From Halolamina pelagica (GTDB lineage Archaea; Halobacteriota; Halobacteria; Halobacteriales; Haloferacaceae): a stretch of 64,000 bases of DNA. The first letter of the stretch is position 1; each line of letters begins with the position of its first letter. The DNA lies in NCBI RefSeq assembly GCF_900115675.1, contig NZ_FOXI01000005.1:1-64000 (forward strand), given 5' to 3'. A program made the translations under genes and the position numbers. The notes below the pieces were generated by a model, which was not told where the DNA came from, did no database searches, and saw only the letters and a list, made by a program, of their open reading frames with translations. This document shows positions 51,825 to 59,872 of this stretch, in pieces.

Positions 51825-52790
51825 ATGGCACGCGTCGAAACGAGCGGGCGACTCCACTTCGGCTTCGGCAACCTCTCGCTGGCACACGACCGCCTCTACG
51901 GCGCGCTGGGCGTCGCGATCGACCGACCGCGGCTGACCGTCGACGCCGCGACCGCGGAGACGGTGCGCTGCGCCGACGCGGACGCCGCTGCGTACGTCGA
52001 GCGCGCCTGCGACATGCTCGGCGTGCCGGGCGCCGAAGTGACCGTCGAGAGCAGCCTCCCTCGCCACGCCGGCCTCGGGAGCGGGACGCAGCTTGCTCTG
52101 GCGGTGCTGACGGCGGTCGCGCGCGCCTACGGTCGTGCGCCGGCCGCCCGCGAGCGGGCCCCCGAACTCGGCCGCGGCGGGCGCTCGGGCGTCGGCGTGG
52201 CCGCCTTCGAGCAGGGCGGGTTCGTGCTTGACGCCGGCCACCCGGCGGCGCTGTTCACGGCCGACGCGCCCGCAGTCGGGGAGTGGGAGGTCCCGCCGGT
52301 CGCCGCCCGGCACCCGATCCCCGAGGGCTGGCGCTTCCTCGTCGTCGTCCCGGACGCGCCCGCGGGCCGGAACGGCGAGGAGGAGGACGCCGCGATGCGC
52401 CGGGCGGTGACCGACGCCGACCCGGAACTGGTCGACCGCGTCGCGGGCGTCGTGCTCCGCGGGGTGCTGCCCGCGATCGCCGAGGGCGACGCCGCCCGCT
52501 TCGGCGACGCGGTGAGCGAGGTGGGCCGGCTCAACGGCGCGTGGTACGCCGACGAGCAGGGTGGCACCTACCGGCCGCCCGTCGGGGCCCTCGTCGACTC
52601 GCTCTCGGGGTCGGCCGCGGTCTACGGTGCCGGCCAGTCGTCGTGGGGGCCGGCGGTGTACGGCGTCACCGACGCCGAGCACGCGGGGGCGGCTCGGGCG
52701 GCCGGCGAGGAGGCGCTCGCGGCGGCGGGCGTCGACGGCGACGTGTTCGTCACCGAGGGCCACAACCGCGGCGCGTCGATCGACGCGTAG
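51825..52790 (+). CDS. Beta-ribofuranosylaminobenzene 5'-phosphate synthase-like GHMP protein
   Basis: A 321-residue GHMP-superfamily protein. The start ARVETSGRLHFGFGNLSLAHDRLYGALGVAIDRPRL and the phosphate loop LPRHAGLGSGTQLALAVLTAVARAYG match beta-RFAP synthase, as does GRGGRSGVGVAAFEQGGFVLDAGH. That enzyme couples 4-aminobenzoate (or 4-hydroxybenzoate) to PRPP-derived ribose phosphate, the first committed step to methanopterin. Haloarchaea do not make methane, so here the product could feed a modified pterin or folate-like cofactor. The ATG at 51825 is used. The next gene begins 62 bases on. Confidence 0.85.
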   Translation: MARVETSGRLHFGFGNLSLAHDRLYGALGVAIDRPRLTVDAATAETVRCADADAAAYVERACDMLGVPGAEVTVESSLPRHAGLGSGTQLALAVLTAVARAYGRAPAARERAPELGRGGRSGVGVAAFEQGGFVLDAGHPAALFTADAPAVGEWEVPPVAARHPIPEGWRFLVVVPDAPAGRNGEEEDAAMRRAVTDADPELVDRVAGVVLRGVLPAIAEGDAARFGDAVSEVGRLNGAWYADEQGGTYRPPVGALVDSLSGSAAVYGAGQSSWGPAVYGVTDAEHAGAARAAGEEALAAAGVDGDVFVTEGHNRGASIDA

Positions 52791-52822
52791 CGAGATCGGC
52801 CGTCGGCGCGACACGGGAACCC

Positions 52823-52829
52823 TTTATAC
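52823..52829 (+). promoter_or_regulatory. TATA box for the KaiC-like gene
   Basis: TTTATAC at 52823-52829 is centred 27 bases before the ATG at 52853, so this gene has its own leaderless promoter. Confidence 0.6.
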
Positions 52830-52852
52830 GGCCGGCGAGCCGTCGAACGGGT

Positions 52853-53689
52853 ATGGAGCGGTTACCGCTGGGCGTCGCGCGCATCGACAGCATCCTTCGC
52901 GGCGGCGCGCCGCCGGGGAGCACCCTGCTCGCGGCGGGCGAGTCGGGGGCCGGAGGCCGGGAGTTCGCCCAGACCGCGGCGGCGATGAACGCGCTGTACG
53001 ACGCCGACCCGGACCTGTTCGACCTCTACTACGGCGATCTGCCGGCGGAGTCCGCGGTCCCGCCGGAGGTTCACTACGTCTCCTTCACCGCCGATAGCGA
53101 CGAGCTCGCCCGCGAGATGGAGCACACGATGGACGACGACATCGTCGAGGCGGCGACCGAGGAGATCCGGTTCCGGGACCTCTCGCCGGAGTACTTCCAG
53201 CTCTCGCCCATCCCCCGGGAGTGGTACATGGGCGAGGCCCAGACGATCGAGGACCTCGGGAAGGCCGAGGCGACCGACGACGTGCTCGGCGCGCTGGGGG
53301 ACTACCTCAACGAGCACGCGGCCGGCAACCTGGTCGTGATCGACTCGATCTCGGACCTGATCGGCGCGATGGGCGACGACATGGAGTGGAGCGACATCAC
53401 GACGCTCATCCGCGGCCTGACCAAGGCCTCCCACACCTGGGACGGCCTGATCATCATGATCGTCAACCGCGACGCGATCACCGGGACCGAGTTCGGCCAG
53501 TTGATGGACGCCGCCGAGGGCACCTTCGAGTTCACGTGGGAGTCCGGCGGCTCCCAGCGCGCCCGAACGATGGTTGTCCGGCAGTTCCGGGGGGTGCTCT
53601 CACAGCTCGAAGCGGAGAACATCGTCCGGTTCGAGACTGAGATCCACGAGGGCGGCTTCGACGTGAGCGACGTGCGGAAGATCCGGTAG
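52853..53689 (+). CDS. KaiC/RadA-superfamily ATPase-like protein with degenerate Walker A
   Basis: A 278-residue RecA-fold protein. The start GVARIDSILRGGAPPGSTLLAAGESGAGGREFAQTAAAMN corresponds to the KaiC Walker A region, but the usual G-K-T/S is replaced by G-G-R-E, losing the Lys. The Walker B strand is NLVVIDSISDLIGAMGDDMEWSD, followed by LIRGLTKASHTWDGLIIMIVNRDAI. Haloarchaea encode many such HTR-like proteins, believed regulatory. ATP binding cannot be assumed; it may bind nucleotide weakly or act as a non-catalytic partner. Confidence 0.85.
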   Translation: MERLPLGVARIDSILRGGAPPGSTLLAAGESGAGGREFAQTAAAMNALYDADPDLFDLYYGDLPAESAVPPEVHYVSFTADSDELAREMEHTMDDDIVEAATEEIRFRDLSPEYFQLSPIPREWYMGEAQTIEDLGKAEATDDVLGALGDYLNEHAAGNLVVIDSISDLIGAMGDDMEWSDITTLIRGLTKASHTWDGLIIMIVNRDAITGTEFGQLMDAAEGTFEFTWESGGSQRARTMVVRQFRGVLSQLEAENIVRFETEIHEGGFDVSDVRKIR

Positions 53690-53709
53690 TCGCCGATCCT
53701 TTCAACCGG

Positions 53710-54306
53710 TCAGTAGCGCGTGTACCCCTCGGTGTCGAGGTAGTTGTGCGCCACCGTGATCGTGTGGTCGGCGTGGAGCCGTTCCGGCCCGACCCGCACG
53801 CGCTGGTCGGCCTCGTCGCGCAGCAGCTCCGTCTCCGCGTCGGCGAAGTCGTGGTGGTCCGAGAGCACGAACAGGGGGTCCACGGGCGGTTCGACCGCGG
53901 GCAGCGCCGCGCCGTTCTCGTGGAGTTGGACGACCGTCGCGTCCCGGGAAACGCGCTCGAACGTGTCCGCAAAGCCCGTCCGGTAGAGCGAGACGCCGGG
54001 GCTCGTCTCGACCGGCTGGTGGCCGATGGCCTCCTGTTTCTCCTCGAGGGCGCCGCGGATCAACGCCGCTGTCGAGCGTTCGTCGGGGTTGAGCCGGCGG
54101 AGGTCGGCGCCGTCGAAGCTGACGGTGTACTCGTCGCTCAGAACGAGGTGGACCCGGACGTCCTCGCGCAGGTCGTGTGAGAGGAAGAACGCGGAGTTGA
54201 CACACCGACACAGCACGTCCAGCCGGCCGGCGCCGCCGGCGATGTCGTCGAGCGAGAACGAGGGCTCGGTCGGCGCGTCGTGGCCGACGACGAGGAACTG
54301 GCGCAT
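53710..54306 (-). CDS. trmY: tRNA pseudouridine(54) N1-methyltransferase
   Basis: A 198-residue SPOUT enzyme. Family segments: MRQFLVVGHDAPTEPSFSLDDIAGGAGRLDVLCRCVNSAFFLSHDLREDVRVHLVL, LNPDERSTAALIRGAL, PLFVLSDHHDFADAETELLR and TITVAHNYLDTEGYTRY. TrmY methylates N1 of pseudouridine 54 in the T-loop of archaeal tRNA, replacing the bacterial ribothymidine. The length is normal. It is convergent with the KaiC-like gene, with 20 bases between the stops. Confidence 0.95.
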   Translation of the reverse strand: MRQFLVVGHDAPTEPSFSLDDIAGGAGRLDVLCRCVNSAFFLSHDLREDVRVHLVLSDEYTVSFDGADLRRLNPDERSTAALIRGALEEKQEAIGHQPVETSPGVSLYRTGFADTFERVSRDATVVQLHENGAALPAVEPPVDPLFVLSDHHDFADAETELLRDEADQRVRVGPERLHADHTITVAHNYLDTEGYTRY

Positions 54307-54350
54307 ACCCCCACTCGACGCCTGGGGGTGGAACCAGTTGCGTTTTCGCC

Positions 54351-56000
54351 TCAGTATCCCTGCGCGTTCCCGTCCTTCCGCGGTTCGGTCGCCCCCGAGA
54401 GCGTGCCGTCCTCGTTCCGGACGATCTGGGCGCCGCCGAACAGGCCGGGGTAGAGCACCCGCACGTCGTGGCCCTTCCGGGTGAGCTTCGTCAGCAGCTC
54501 GTCGTCGGCGTCCATGCGCTCCTCGACGGCCAGCGTGCCGTCCTCGCGGTAGCGCCAGCGCGGCAGGTCCAGCGCGGCCTGCAGCGGCAGGTCGTAGTCG
54601 ACGATGTTCGCGATCACCTGCAGGTGGCCCTGGGGCTGCATGAACCCGCCCATCACGCCGAAGGCCGCCCAGTCCTCGCGGTCCTCGTCGTCGGCCGCGA
54701 AGTCGGCGATGGCCGGGACGAGCGTGTGGAACGGGCGCTTGCCCGGCTCGATGCGGTTCGGGTGGTCCTCGTCGAGCGAGAACGAGGCGCCGCGGTTCTG
54801 GAGCGCGATCCCCGTGTCACCGGCCACGAGTCCGGAGCCGAAGCCGGCGAAGCGGGAGTTGATGAAGGAGACGACGTTCCCCTCGCCGTCGGCGACACAG
54901 AGCAGCACCGTGTCGGCGTCCTCGGCGTTGCTCCCCTCGACGCCGAAGCTCACGTCGTGGTTGGCCTCCTCGCCGATCAGTTCGGCGCGCTTCCGGGCCC
55001 ACTCCTTGGAGCCCAGCGGCGGGTGGTCCTCGTACTCGGGGTCGGTGATGTAGCGGTGGCCGTCCGCGAAGGCGACCTTCATCGCCTCGGCGAAGTAGTG
55101 GACGCGCTCGGGCGAGTCGAGGTCGTACTCGCCGGCGCCGATCTCCTCGGCGACGTTGAGCGCCTCCAGCGCGATCAGACCCTGGTTGTTCGGCGGGAGT
55201 TCGTAGATCTCGGCGCCGTTGTACGTCGTCGACACCGGGTCGAGGAGTTCGGGCTCGAAGTCGGCGAGGTCCTCGGTCGTCATGAAGCCGCCCTTCGACT
55301 GCACCTCCGCGGCGATCTTCTCGGCGATCTCGCCCTCGTAGAACGCGTCGGCGCCCTCCTCGGCGATGGTTTCGAGCGACGCGCCGAGTCGGGGGAGGGT
55401 GACCTCCTGTCCCGTCCCCGGGGCCTCGCCGTCGAAGAGGAACGCCTCGCGGGCGTGGTCGTCGGTGAACAGCTCCTCGGCGTGCTGCCACTGGGCGGAG
55501 ACGACCTCCGAGACGGGGTAGCCCTCGGTCGCGTAGCGGATCGCCGGCTGGAGCAGTTCGCCGAGCCCCTTCCGGCCGAACTCCTCGGCCGTGAGTTCCC
55601 AGCCACGCGCCGTGCCGGGAACGGTCACCGCCTGCGCGCCGGTCTGTGGCATCTCGGCCTCCTCGGGGTCGACGTCCTCGTCGGCGTCTTCGGCGACAGC
55701 TTCGCGGACGTTTTCGAGCGTCGCGTTCGCGGGTGCGCCCCCGCAGGAGCGCATCGCGCCCACGTCCCCGTCGGCGGTCTTGTAGAGCGCGAACACGTCG
55801 CCGCCCAGCCCCGTGGAGGTGGGTTCGACGACGTTGAGCGCGGCGGCGGTCGCGACGGCGGCGTCGAACGCGTTGCCGCCGTCCTGTAGCACGGAGATGC
55901 CGGCCTGCGAGGCGAGGGGCTGGCTGGTCGCGACGACGCCGTCGGCGCCGTAGACGGTCGAGCGGCGGGAAGTGAATCGGTCGAGGTCCGGGTCGGACAT
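54351..56000 (-). CDS. Gamma-glutamyltransferase family hydrolase
   Basis: A 549-residue Ntn hydrolase. The large-subunit part shows TSQPLASQAGISVLQDGGNAFDAAVATAAALNVVEPTSTGLGGDVFALYK; processing would occur before the Thr in DADTVLLCVADGEGNVVSFINSRFAGFGSGLV, and the small subunit has FHTLVPAIADFA and AFGVMGGFMQPQGHLQV. Family enzymes hydrolyse or transfer gamma-glutamyl groups, of glutathione or here more probably gamma-Glu-Cys, the haloarchaeal thiol. There is no signal peptide, so it should be cytoplasmic. Specific activity uncertain. Confidence 0.9.
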   Translation of the reverse strand: MSDPDLDRFTSRRSTVYGADGVVATSQPLASQAGISVLQDGGNAFDAAVATAAALNVVEPTSTGLGGDVFALYKTADGDVGAMRSCGGAPANATLENVREAVAEDADEDVDPEEAEMPQTGAQAVTVPGTARGWELTAEEFGRKGLGELLQPAIRYATEGYPVSEVVSAQWQHAEELFTDDHAREAFLFDGEAPGTGQEVTLPRLGASLETIAEEGADAFYEGEIAEKIAAEVQSKGGFMTTEDLADFEPELLDPVSTTYNGAEIYELPPNNQGLIALEALNVAEEIGAGEYDLDSPERVHYFAEAMKVAFADGHRYITDPEYEDHPPLGSKEWARKRAELIGEEANHDVSFGVEGSNAEDADTVLLCVADGEGNVVSFINSRFAGFGSGLVAGDTGIALQNRGASFSLDEDHPNRIEPGKRPFHTLVPAIADFAADDEDREDWAAFGVMGGFMQPQGHLQVIANIVDYDLPLQAALDLPRWRYREDGTLAVEERMDADDELLTKLTRKGHDVRVLYPGLFGGAQIVRNEDGTLSGATEPRKDGNAQGY

Positions 56001-56131
56001 ACGCCCGCTTGGGGGAGAACACGCAAAAAGGAACAGGACCGGGCGGGCTCTGCCGGGGATCCCGCACGTGACTGATCGCTCTCGCCCGTGGCGTCGGAAC
56101 TGGTTTCCTCCCGGACCTCTAAAACTACGGC

Positions 56132-56257
56132 ATGCGATCCTCAACGATGGTCCTCGCGTTCGGCGCGATCCTGTTCGCGATCCCGATCCCCGGGACGTTC
56201 GTCACCGGCGCGCTCGTACTGCTCGCCGGCGGTCTCGCCCGCTGGCTCGGGGAGTAA
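56132..56257 (+). CDS. Small membrane protein, 41 residues
   Basis: A 41-codon frame from ATG 56132 to TAA: MRSSTMVLAFGAILFAIPIPG leads into TFVTGALVLLAGGLARWLGE. It has two hydrophobic segments joined by the P-I-P-G-T turn and ends with a short polar R-W-L-G-E tail. Proteins of this size and pattern occur in many haloarchaea, as far as I recall, without assigned function. A TCTAAAAC element at about 56117 lies near the position of a promoter, about 15 bases upstream. It lies between the ggt and usp genes, on the opposite strand to both. Confidence 0.6.
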   Translation: MRSSTMVLAFGAILFAIPIPGTFVTGALVLLAGGLARWLGE

Positions 56258-56274
56258 CGCGACCCCGAGGCGTC

Positions 56275-56709
56275 CTACCGGACGACCGTCACCGGGCAGG
56301 GGGACCGGCGAACAACCTTCTCGGCGACGCTGCCGAGCAGCACGCGCGTCACGCCCGTCCGGCCGTGGCTCCCGATCACGATGTGGTCGACCGCCTCCTC
56401 CCCGGCGTACTCGACGATGGCGCGGGCCGGGCGGTCGTTCACTCGGACGGTCTCGATCTCGCGCCCCTCGTCGGCAGCGGTCTCGACAGCCTCGTCGAGG
56501 ATCCAGTCCGCCCGCTCGTTGGCCTGTTCGACCCACTCGCCGGGGTAGCTCCCGCCGTCAGGACCGGGGGCGGACGCGTAGCCGGCGGCGACGGGGTCGA
56601 TCGCTGTCAGGGCGACGATGTCCGCGTCGGGGAACTGGGCCAGCGCGTGCTCGAGTGCGGCGGCTGCCTGCGGCGATCCGTCGACGGCGACCAGCACGGT
56701 TTTGGACAT
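56275..56709 (-). CDS. Universal stress protein (UspA family)
   Basis: A 144-residue Usp domain: MSKTVLVAVDGSPQAAAALEHAL, DHIVIGSHGRTGVTRVLLGSVAEKVVRRSPCPVTVVR (nucleotide-binding G-x-x-G-x9-G-S). It probably binds ATP and works as a dimer. Its ATG at 56709 is the obvious start; the upstream region contains a 75-bp tandem array (56796-56989) which reaches the stop codon of the peptidase gene. It is convergent with the small membrane protein gene (56132-56257), 17 bases between stops. Confidence 0.9.
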   Translation of the reverse strand: MSKTVLVAVDGSPQAAAALEHALAQFPDADIVALTAIDPVAAGYASAPGPDGGSYPGEWVEQANERADWILDEAVETAADEGREIETVRVNDRPARAIVEYAGEEAVDHIVIGSHGRTGVTRVLLGSVAEKVVRRSPCPVTVVR

Positions 56710-56795
56710 GACTCGACGGTCGGCGCCGGGCGTCGAAAAGCTACCGGGCAGTCCCACCGGCCGGGGACTGGATCGACGGCAGTTCGGTTCGCAGG

Positions 56796-56989
56796 GCCAC
56801 GGCGTCGAGCACGGCGGCCGCGAGCGGTCGCGCGCCGTAGATTAGCAGGTGCCAGAGCCACGGCGTCGAGCTCCGTACTCGCGACACGGCGGCCGCGAGC
56901 GGTCACGCGCCGTAGACTAGCAGGTGCCAGAGCCACGGCGTCGAGCTCCGTACTCGCGACACGGCGGTCGCGAGCGGTCACGCGCCGTG
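56796..56989. repeat. 75-bp tandem repeat array
   Basis: Two full units (56811-56885 and 56886-56960) differ at only two positions. A third, partial unit runs 56961-56989, and a shortened piece of the unit's end (56796-56810) comes before, so about 2.6 copies in all. The array ends two bases before the stop codon of the M28 peptidase gene and fills the 5' region of the usp gene. A 25-codon period keeps one minus-strand frame open, but the peptide is Arg-rich and not a convincing protein. Confidence 0.9.
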
Positions 56990-56991
56990 GC

Positions 56992-58365
56992 TCAGGTGTC
57001 GTCTTCGTACGGCCACCGCCCACCCATCTTCAGTTCCTGCACGTACCCCTCGTCGATGGCGTCGCGGGTCTCCTCGCGGCTGCGGGACTCCACCTCGAAG
57101 TCGTCCTGTGCGGCACGGTACACCGCCTCCGTAACGAGCGTCGCCACGTCGCGCAGGTTCCGGGAGTCGAGTTTGTCCAGCGTGTCGGCGTGGGTGTGAC
57201 CCCACCCGCGCCCGGACTGCTCGGAGCTCGTGCCGGTCATCGTCGACGGCACGCCCTCCTGGACGAACGCCCACTGGTCGCCGTGGGGCGAGATCGTGTC
57301 GTCGGTCGAGACGGGAGCGTCGAACTCGTCGGCGACCGACCGGAACAGGTCGCCGAGTTCCTCGAAGCCGTTGGTGCCGACCCGGAGGTTCCGGGAGCTA
57401 CAGGCGCCGTCGAGGTTGATCACGCACTTCACGTTCGAGAGGTCGGTGGTCTCGGCGCAGTGGTAGGCGCCGCGCAGGCCGATCTCCTCGGAACCGAACG
57501 TCACCAGCCGGACCCGGCTGTCGAGGTCCGCGGCGACCTGCGAGAGCAGGCGCCCGACCTCCGCGACGAGGACGGAGCCCGCACCGTTGTCGTTGGCACC
57601 GTCGGCGATGTCGTGGCCGTCGACGTGAGCGGTCACGAGCACCTCGTCCGCCTCGCCGCCCTCGTCGGGGCCTTCGGGGCCCACCAGCGCCTCCACGTTC
57701 CGGGAGGTCGCGGCCTCGTTCCGGCAGTCGACGCTGACCGTCACCTCGCAGTCGCCCTCGCCGGCGTAGCGCTCGAGGCGGGCGCCGACCTCCTTCGAGA
57801 CGCCGACCGCGGGGATCGGGCCGGGGCGGTTGTTGTAGCCGACCTCCCCCGTCGGCGGCAGCGCGCCCTCGATGTGGTTCCGGAACACGAACGCGACGGC
57901 GCCGTGGTCGGCGGCGTTGACGTACTTCTCCATCCGGTGGAGCCAGCGGTCGGCGTGCTCGGGGGTGTTGCTTGAGGCCATCGCGATCGCGCCGTCGAGT
58001 TCGTCGCTCTCGGCCTCGAACTCCTCGTAGGTGCCGTCGCCCACGTCGACGATGGGCGCCGTCGCCTCGCCCGCGGGCGTTCCCGGCAGCGCGACGACCT
58101 GGTGGCTCCCCTCGTGGGTGCGCTCGTGGGGCGACTCGACGGTCAGCGAGGAGTCGCCGCGCCACCAGCCGGGGATCTCGAACTCCTCGATCCGGGGGTT
58201 CCGGAGCCCGGCGTCCTCGAACGCCTCGTGGATGATCTCGGCGCCAGCTGCTTCGCCCTGCTGGCCGGCCATGCGGTTGCCCACGTCGACGAGCTCCTCG
58301 AGCCGGTTCCACGCGAACAGGCTCGTCTGTGCGTCGCCGACGACGGCGTCGGGTAGATTGACCAT
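56992..58365 (-). CDS. M28-family metallopeptidase with PA domain
   Basis: A 457-residue peptidase. A PA-type insertion (about residues 100-200) interrupts the M28 core, which has AHVDGHDIADGANDNGAGSVLVAEVGRLL (metal-binding His, Asp), FGSEEIGLRGAYHC (catalytic Glu pair), NLDGA and GWGHTHADTLDKLD (His). It is probably a two-zinc aminopeptidase; no signal peptide is seen, so it may act on peptides in the cytoplasm. The first residues VNLPDAVVGDAQTSLFAWNRLEELVDVGNR form a helix before the catalytic part. The stop codon lies two bases from the 75-bp tandem array. Confidence 0.9.
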   Translation of the reverse strand: MVNLPDAVVGDAQTSLFAWNRLEELVDVGNRMAGQQGEAAGAEIIHEAFEDAGLRNPRIEEFEIPGWWRGDSSLTVESPHERTHEGSHQVVALPGTPAGEATAPIVDVGDGTYEEFEAESDELDGAIAMASSNTPEHADRWLHRMEKYVNAADHGAVAFVFRNHIEGALPPTGEVGYNNRPGPIPAVGVSKEVGARLERYAGEGDCEVTVSVDCRNEAATSRNVEALVGPEGPDEGGEADEVLVTAHVDGHDIADGANDNGAGSVLVAEVGRLLSQVAADLDSRVRLVTFGSEEIGLRGAYHCAETTDLSNVKCVINLDGACSSRNLRVGTNGFEELGDLFRSVADEFDAPVSTDDTISPHGDQWAFVQEGVPSTMTGTSSEQSGRGWGHTHADTLDKLDSRNLRDVATLVTEAVYRAAQDDFEVESRSREETRDAIDEGYVQELKMGGRWPYEDDT

Positions 58366-58456
58366 GGGCGGGCTGTTCAGCCCCCGAAATAAAGCGGTGG
58401 GGGTCTCGGAAAATTCGCGGGGCGTCCGCGTTCGAACCGGGGGCGCCCGTTCGCCG

Positions 58457-59050
58457 TCAGTCGTCGGCGGCCACGGGGTCGGCGTGGTCGACCTCGGTGC
58501 CGAGCACGTCGAGGAACTCCGCCAGCCACTCGGGGTGGTCTGGCCACGCCTGTCCGGTCACGAGGTTGCCGTCGCGGACGGTCCCGTCGACCCACGAACA
58601 GCCGGCACCCTCGACCTCGGCGCGGACGGCGGGATAGGACGTGATCTCGCGGTCCTCCAGCACGCCGGCGGCCGCGAGGATCTGCGGGCCGTGACACAGC
58701 GCCGCGACGGGTTTGTCCTCCTCGAAGAAGTGCTGGACCGTCTCGATCACCGAGTCGTACGTGCGCAGGTACTCCGGGGCGCGCCCGCCCGGGACCACCA
58801 GCGCGTCGTAGTCGGCCGGGTCGATCTCCTCGAGCGCCACGTCGACGCCGAAGTCGTGGCCGCGGGTCTCCAGGTACGTCTGGTCGCCGCGGAAGTCGTG
58901 GACGGCCGTCTTCACCGTGTCGCCCGCCTCCTTCTCGGGACACGCGGCGTCGACCTCGTGGCCGACCATCTCGAGCGCCTGATACGGCACCATCACTTCG
59001 TAGTCCTCGACGAAGTCGCCGACGATCTCCAGTATCTTCTTGTTTGACAT
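58457..59050 (-). CDS. DJ-1/PfpI-family protein
   Basis: A 197-residue DJ-1/PfpI domain: MSNKKILEIVGDFVEDYEVMVPYQALEMVGHEV, VPGGRAPEYLRTYDSVIETVQHFFEEDKPVAALCHGPQILAAAGVLEDREITSYPAVRAEVEGAG. The nucleophile is the Cys of ALCHGPQ and the acid is Glu near FVEDYE; together with the His of CHG they form the active site. Members are deglycases, proteases or chaperones. Stress role inferred only from the family. Confidence 0.9.
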   Translation of the reverse strand: MSNKKILEIVGDFVEDYEVMVPYQALEMVGHEVDAACPEKEAGDTVKTAVHDFRGDQTYLETRGHDFGVDVALEEIDPADYDALVVPGGRAPEYLRTYDSVIETVQHFFEEDKPVAALCHGPQILAAAGVLEDREITSYPAVRAEVEGAGCSWVDGTVRDGNLVTGQAWPDHPEWLAEFLDVLGTEVDHADPVAADD

Positions 59051-59155
59051 TTTCCCGGGCGTGAGTTAGTGCGCTGCGCTATTAGCTATTGTGTCGGGTT
59101 CTCCGAGTGATCGCCGCTTACGGGCCGAACGGTGGCGTTTCGGTCGTCGATCGAG

Positions 59156-59773
59156 CTACGACACCGTCGTCTCGAGCACCGTCCGGACCCCCTCGACCTG
59201 CAGCGAGAGCGGGAGCGACGCCTGCACGCCGCCGCCGCGTTCGGGCGCCTCGGTCTCCGCGACGGCGCCCGCGGGCGTCAGCGGCAGGTGGAGGAACCCC
59301 GCGGGCACGTCGTGGTCCTCGAGCAGGCTGTAGAGCGCGTGGTTGCAGCAGTGCGTGCCGGCGGAGTTGGAGACCCGGGCCGGGATCCCCGCGTCGAGCA
59401 GCGCCTCGACGCTCTCGACGACCGGAATCGTCGCGAGGTGGGCGTCGGCGCCCGCCGGGTCGATCCGCTCGTCGTGGGGGGAGTCGTCGGCGTTGTCGGG
59501 CACGGTCACGGCGTCGTCGACGTTGATGCCGACGCGCTCGACGCTAACGGTCGTGCGGCCGGCGGCCAGCCCCGTGGCGACGACGGTCGCGGGGTCGTGC
59601 TCGTCGATCAGCGCCGCGAGTTCGTCGGCGACGCGGTCGAACTCGACCGGGAGCACTTCGCCGACGATCTCGTGGCCGGCGACGGTCCCGCCGTCGAGTT
59701 CGCGGGCGACGCGCTCGCTGGGGTTGGTCTCGTGGTCGCCGAACGGCTCGTAGCCAGTACAGAGCAGCGTCAT
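59156..59773 (-). CDS. pcp: Pyroglutamyl peptidase I
   Basis: A 205-residue cysteine peptidase. It begins MTLLCTGYEPFGDHETNPSERVARELDG; the catalytic Glu is in GLAAGRTTVSVERVG, the Cys in SNSAGTHCCNHALYSLL (the usual form is AGTFVCNHLLY) and the His in GFLHLPLTPAG. It removes N-terminal pyroglutamate from peptides. The catalytic triad is complete. Cytoplasmic, homotetramer in the family. It is divergent from the FBP aldolase gene, with about 100 bases between the starts. Confidence 0.92.
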   Translation of the reverse strand: MTLLCTGYEPFGDHETNPSERVARELDGGTVAGHEIVGEVLPVEFDRVADELAALIDEHDPATVVATGLAAGRTTVSVERVGINVDDAVTVPDNADDSPHDERIDPAGADAHLATIPVVESVEALLDAGIPARVSNSAGTHCCNHALYSLLEDHDVPAGFLHLPLTPAGAVAETEAPERGGGVQASLPLSLQVEGVRTVLETTVS

Positions 59774-59872
59774 ACGCGTCCGGGCGTGGCCCGGAGGTTT
59801 CGAGGTTTCGGTCGGGGCGATCCGGGCCGGCCGTTGGATAGCTTTTTGTGTCGACTCGCCCGAACGCCGGGT

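Noticed and set aside
56796-56989. CRISPR array
   Set aside because: The units are a direct tandem repeat of 75 bases without spacers.
56607-57023. 138-codon minus-strand frame with 25-residue repeats
   Set aside because: The repeats are a by-product of the 75-bp array (25 codons) and the frame is out of phase with usp and the M28 peptidase.
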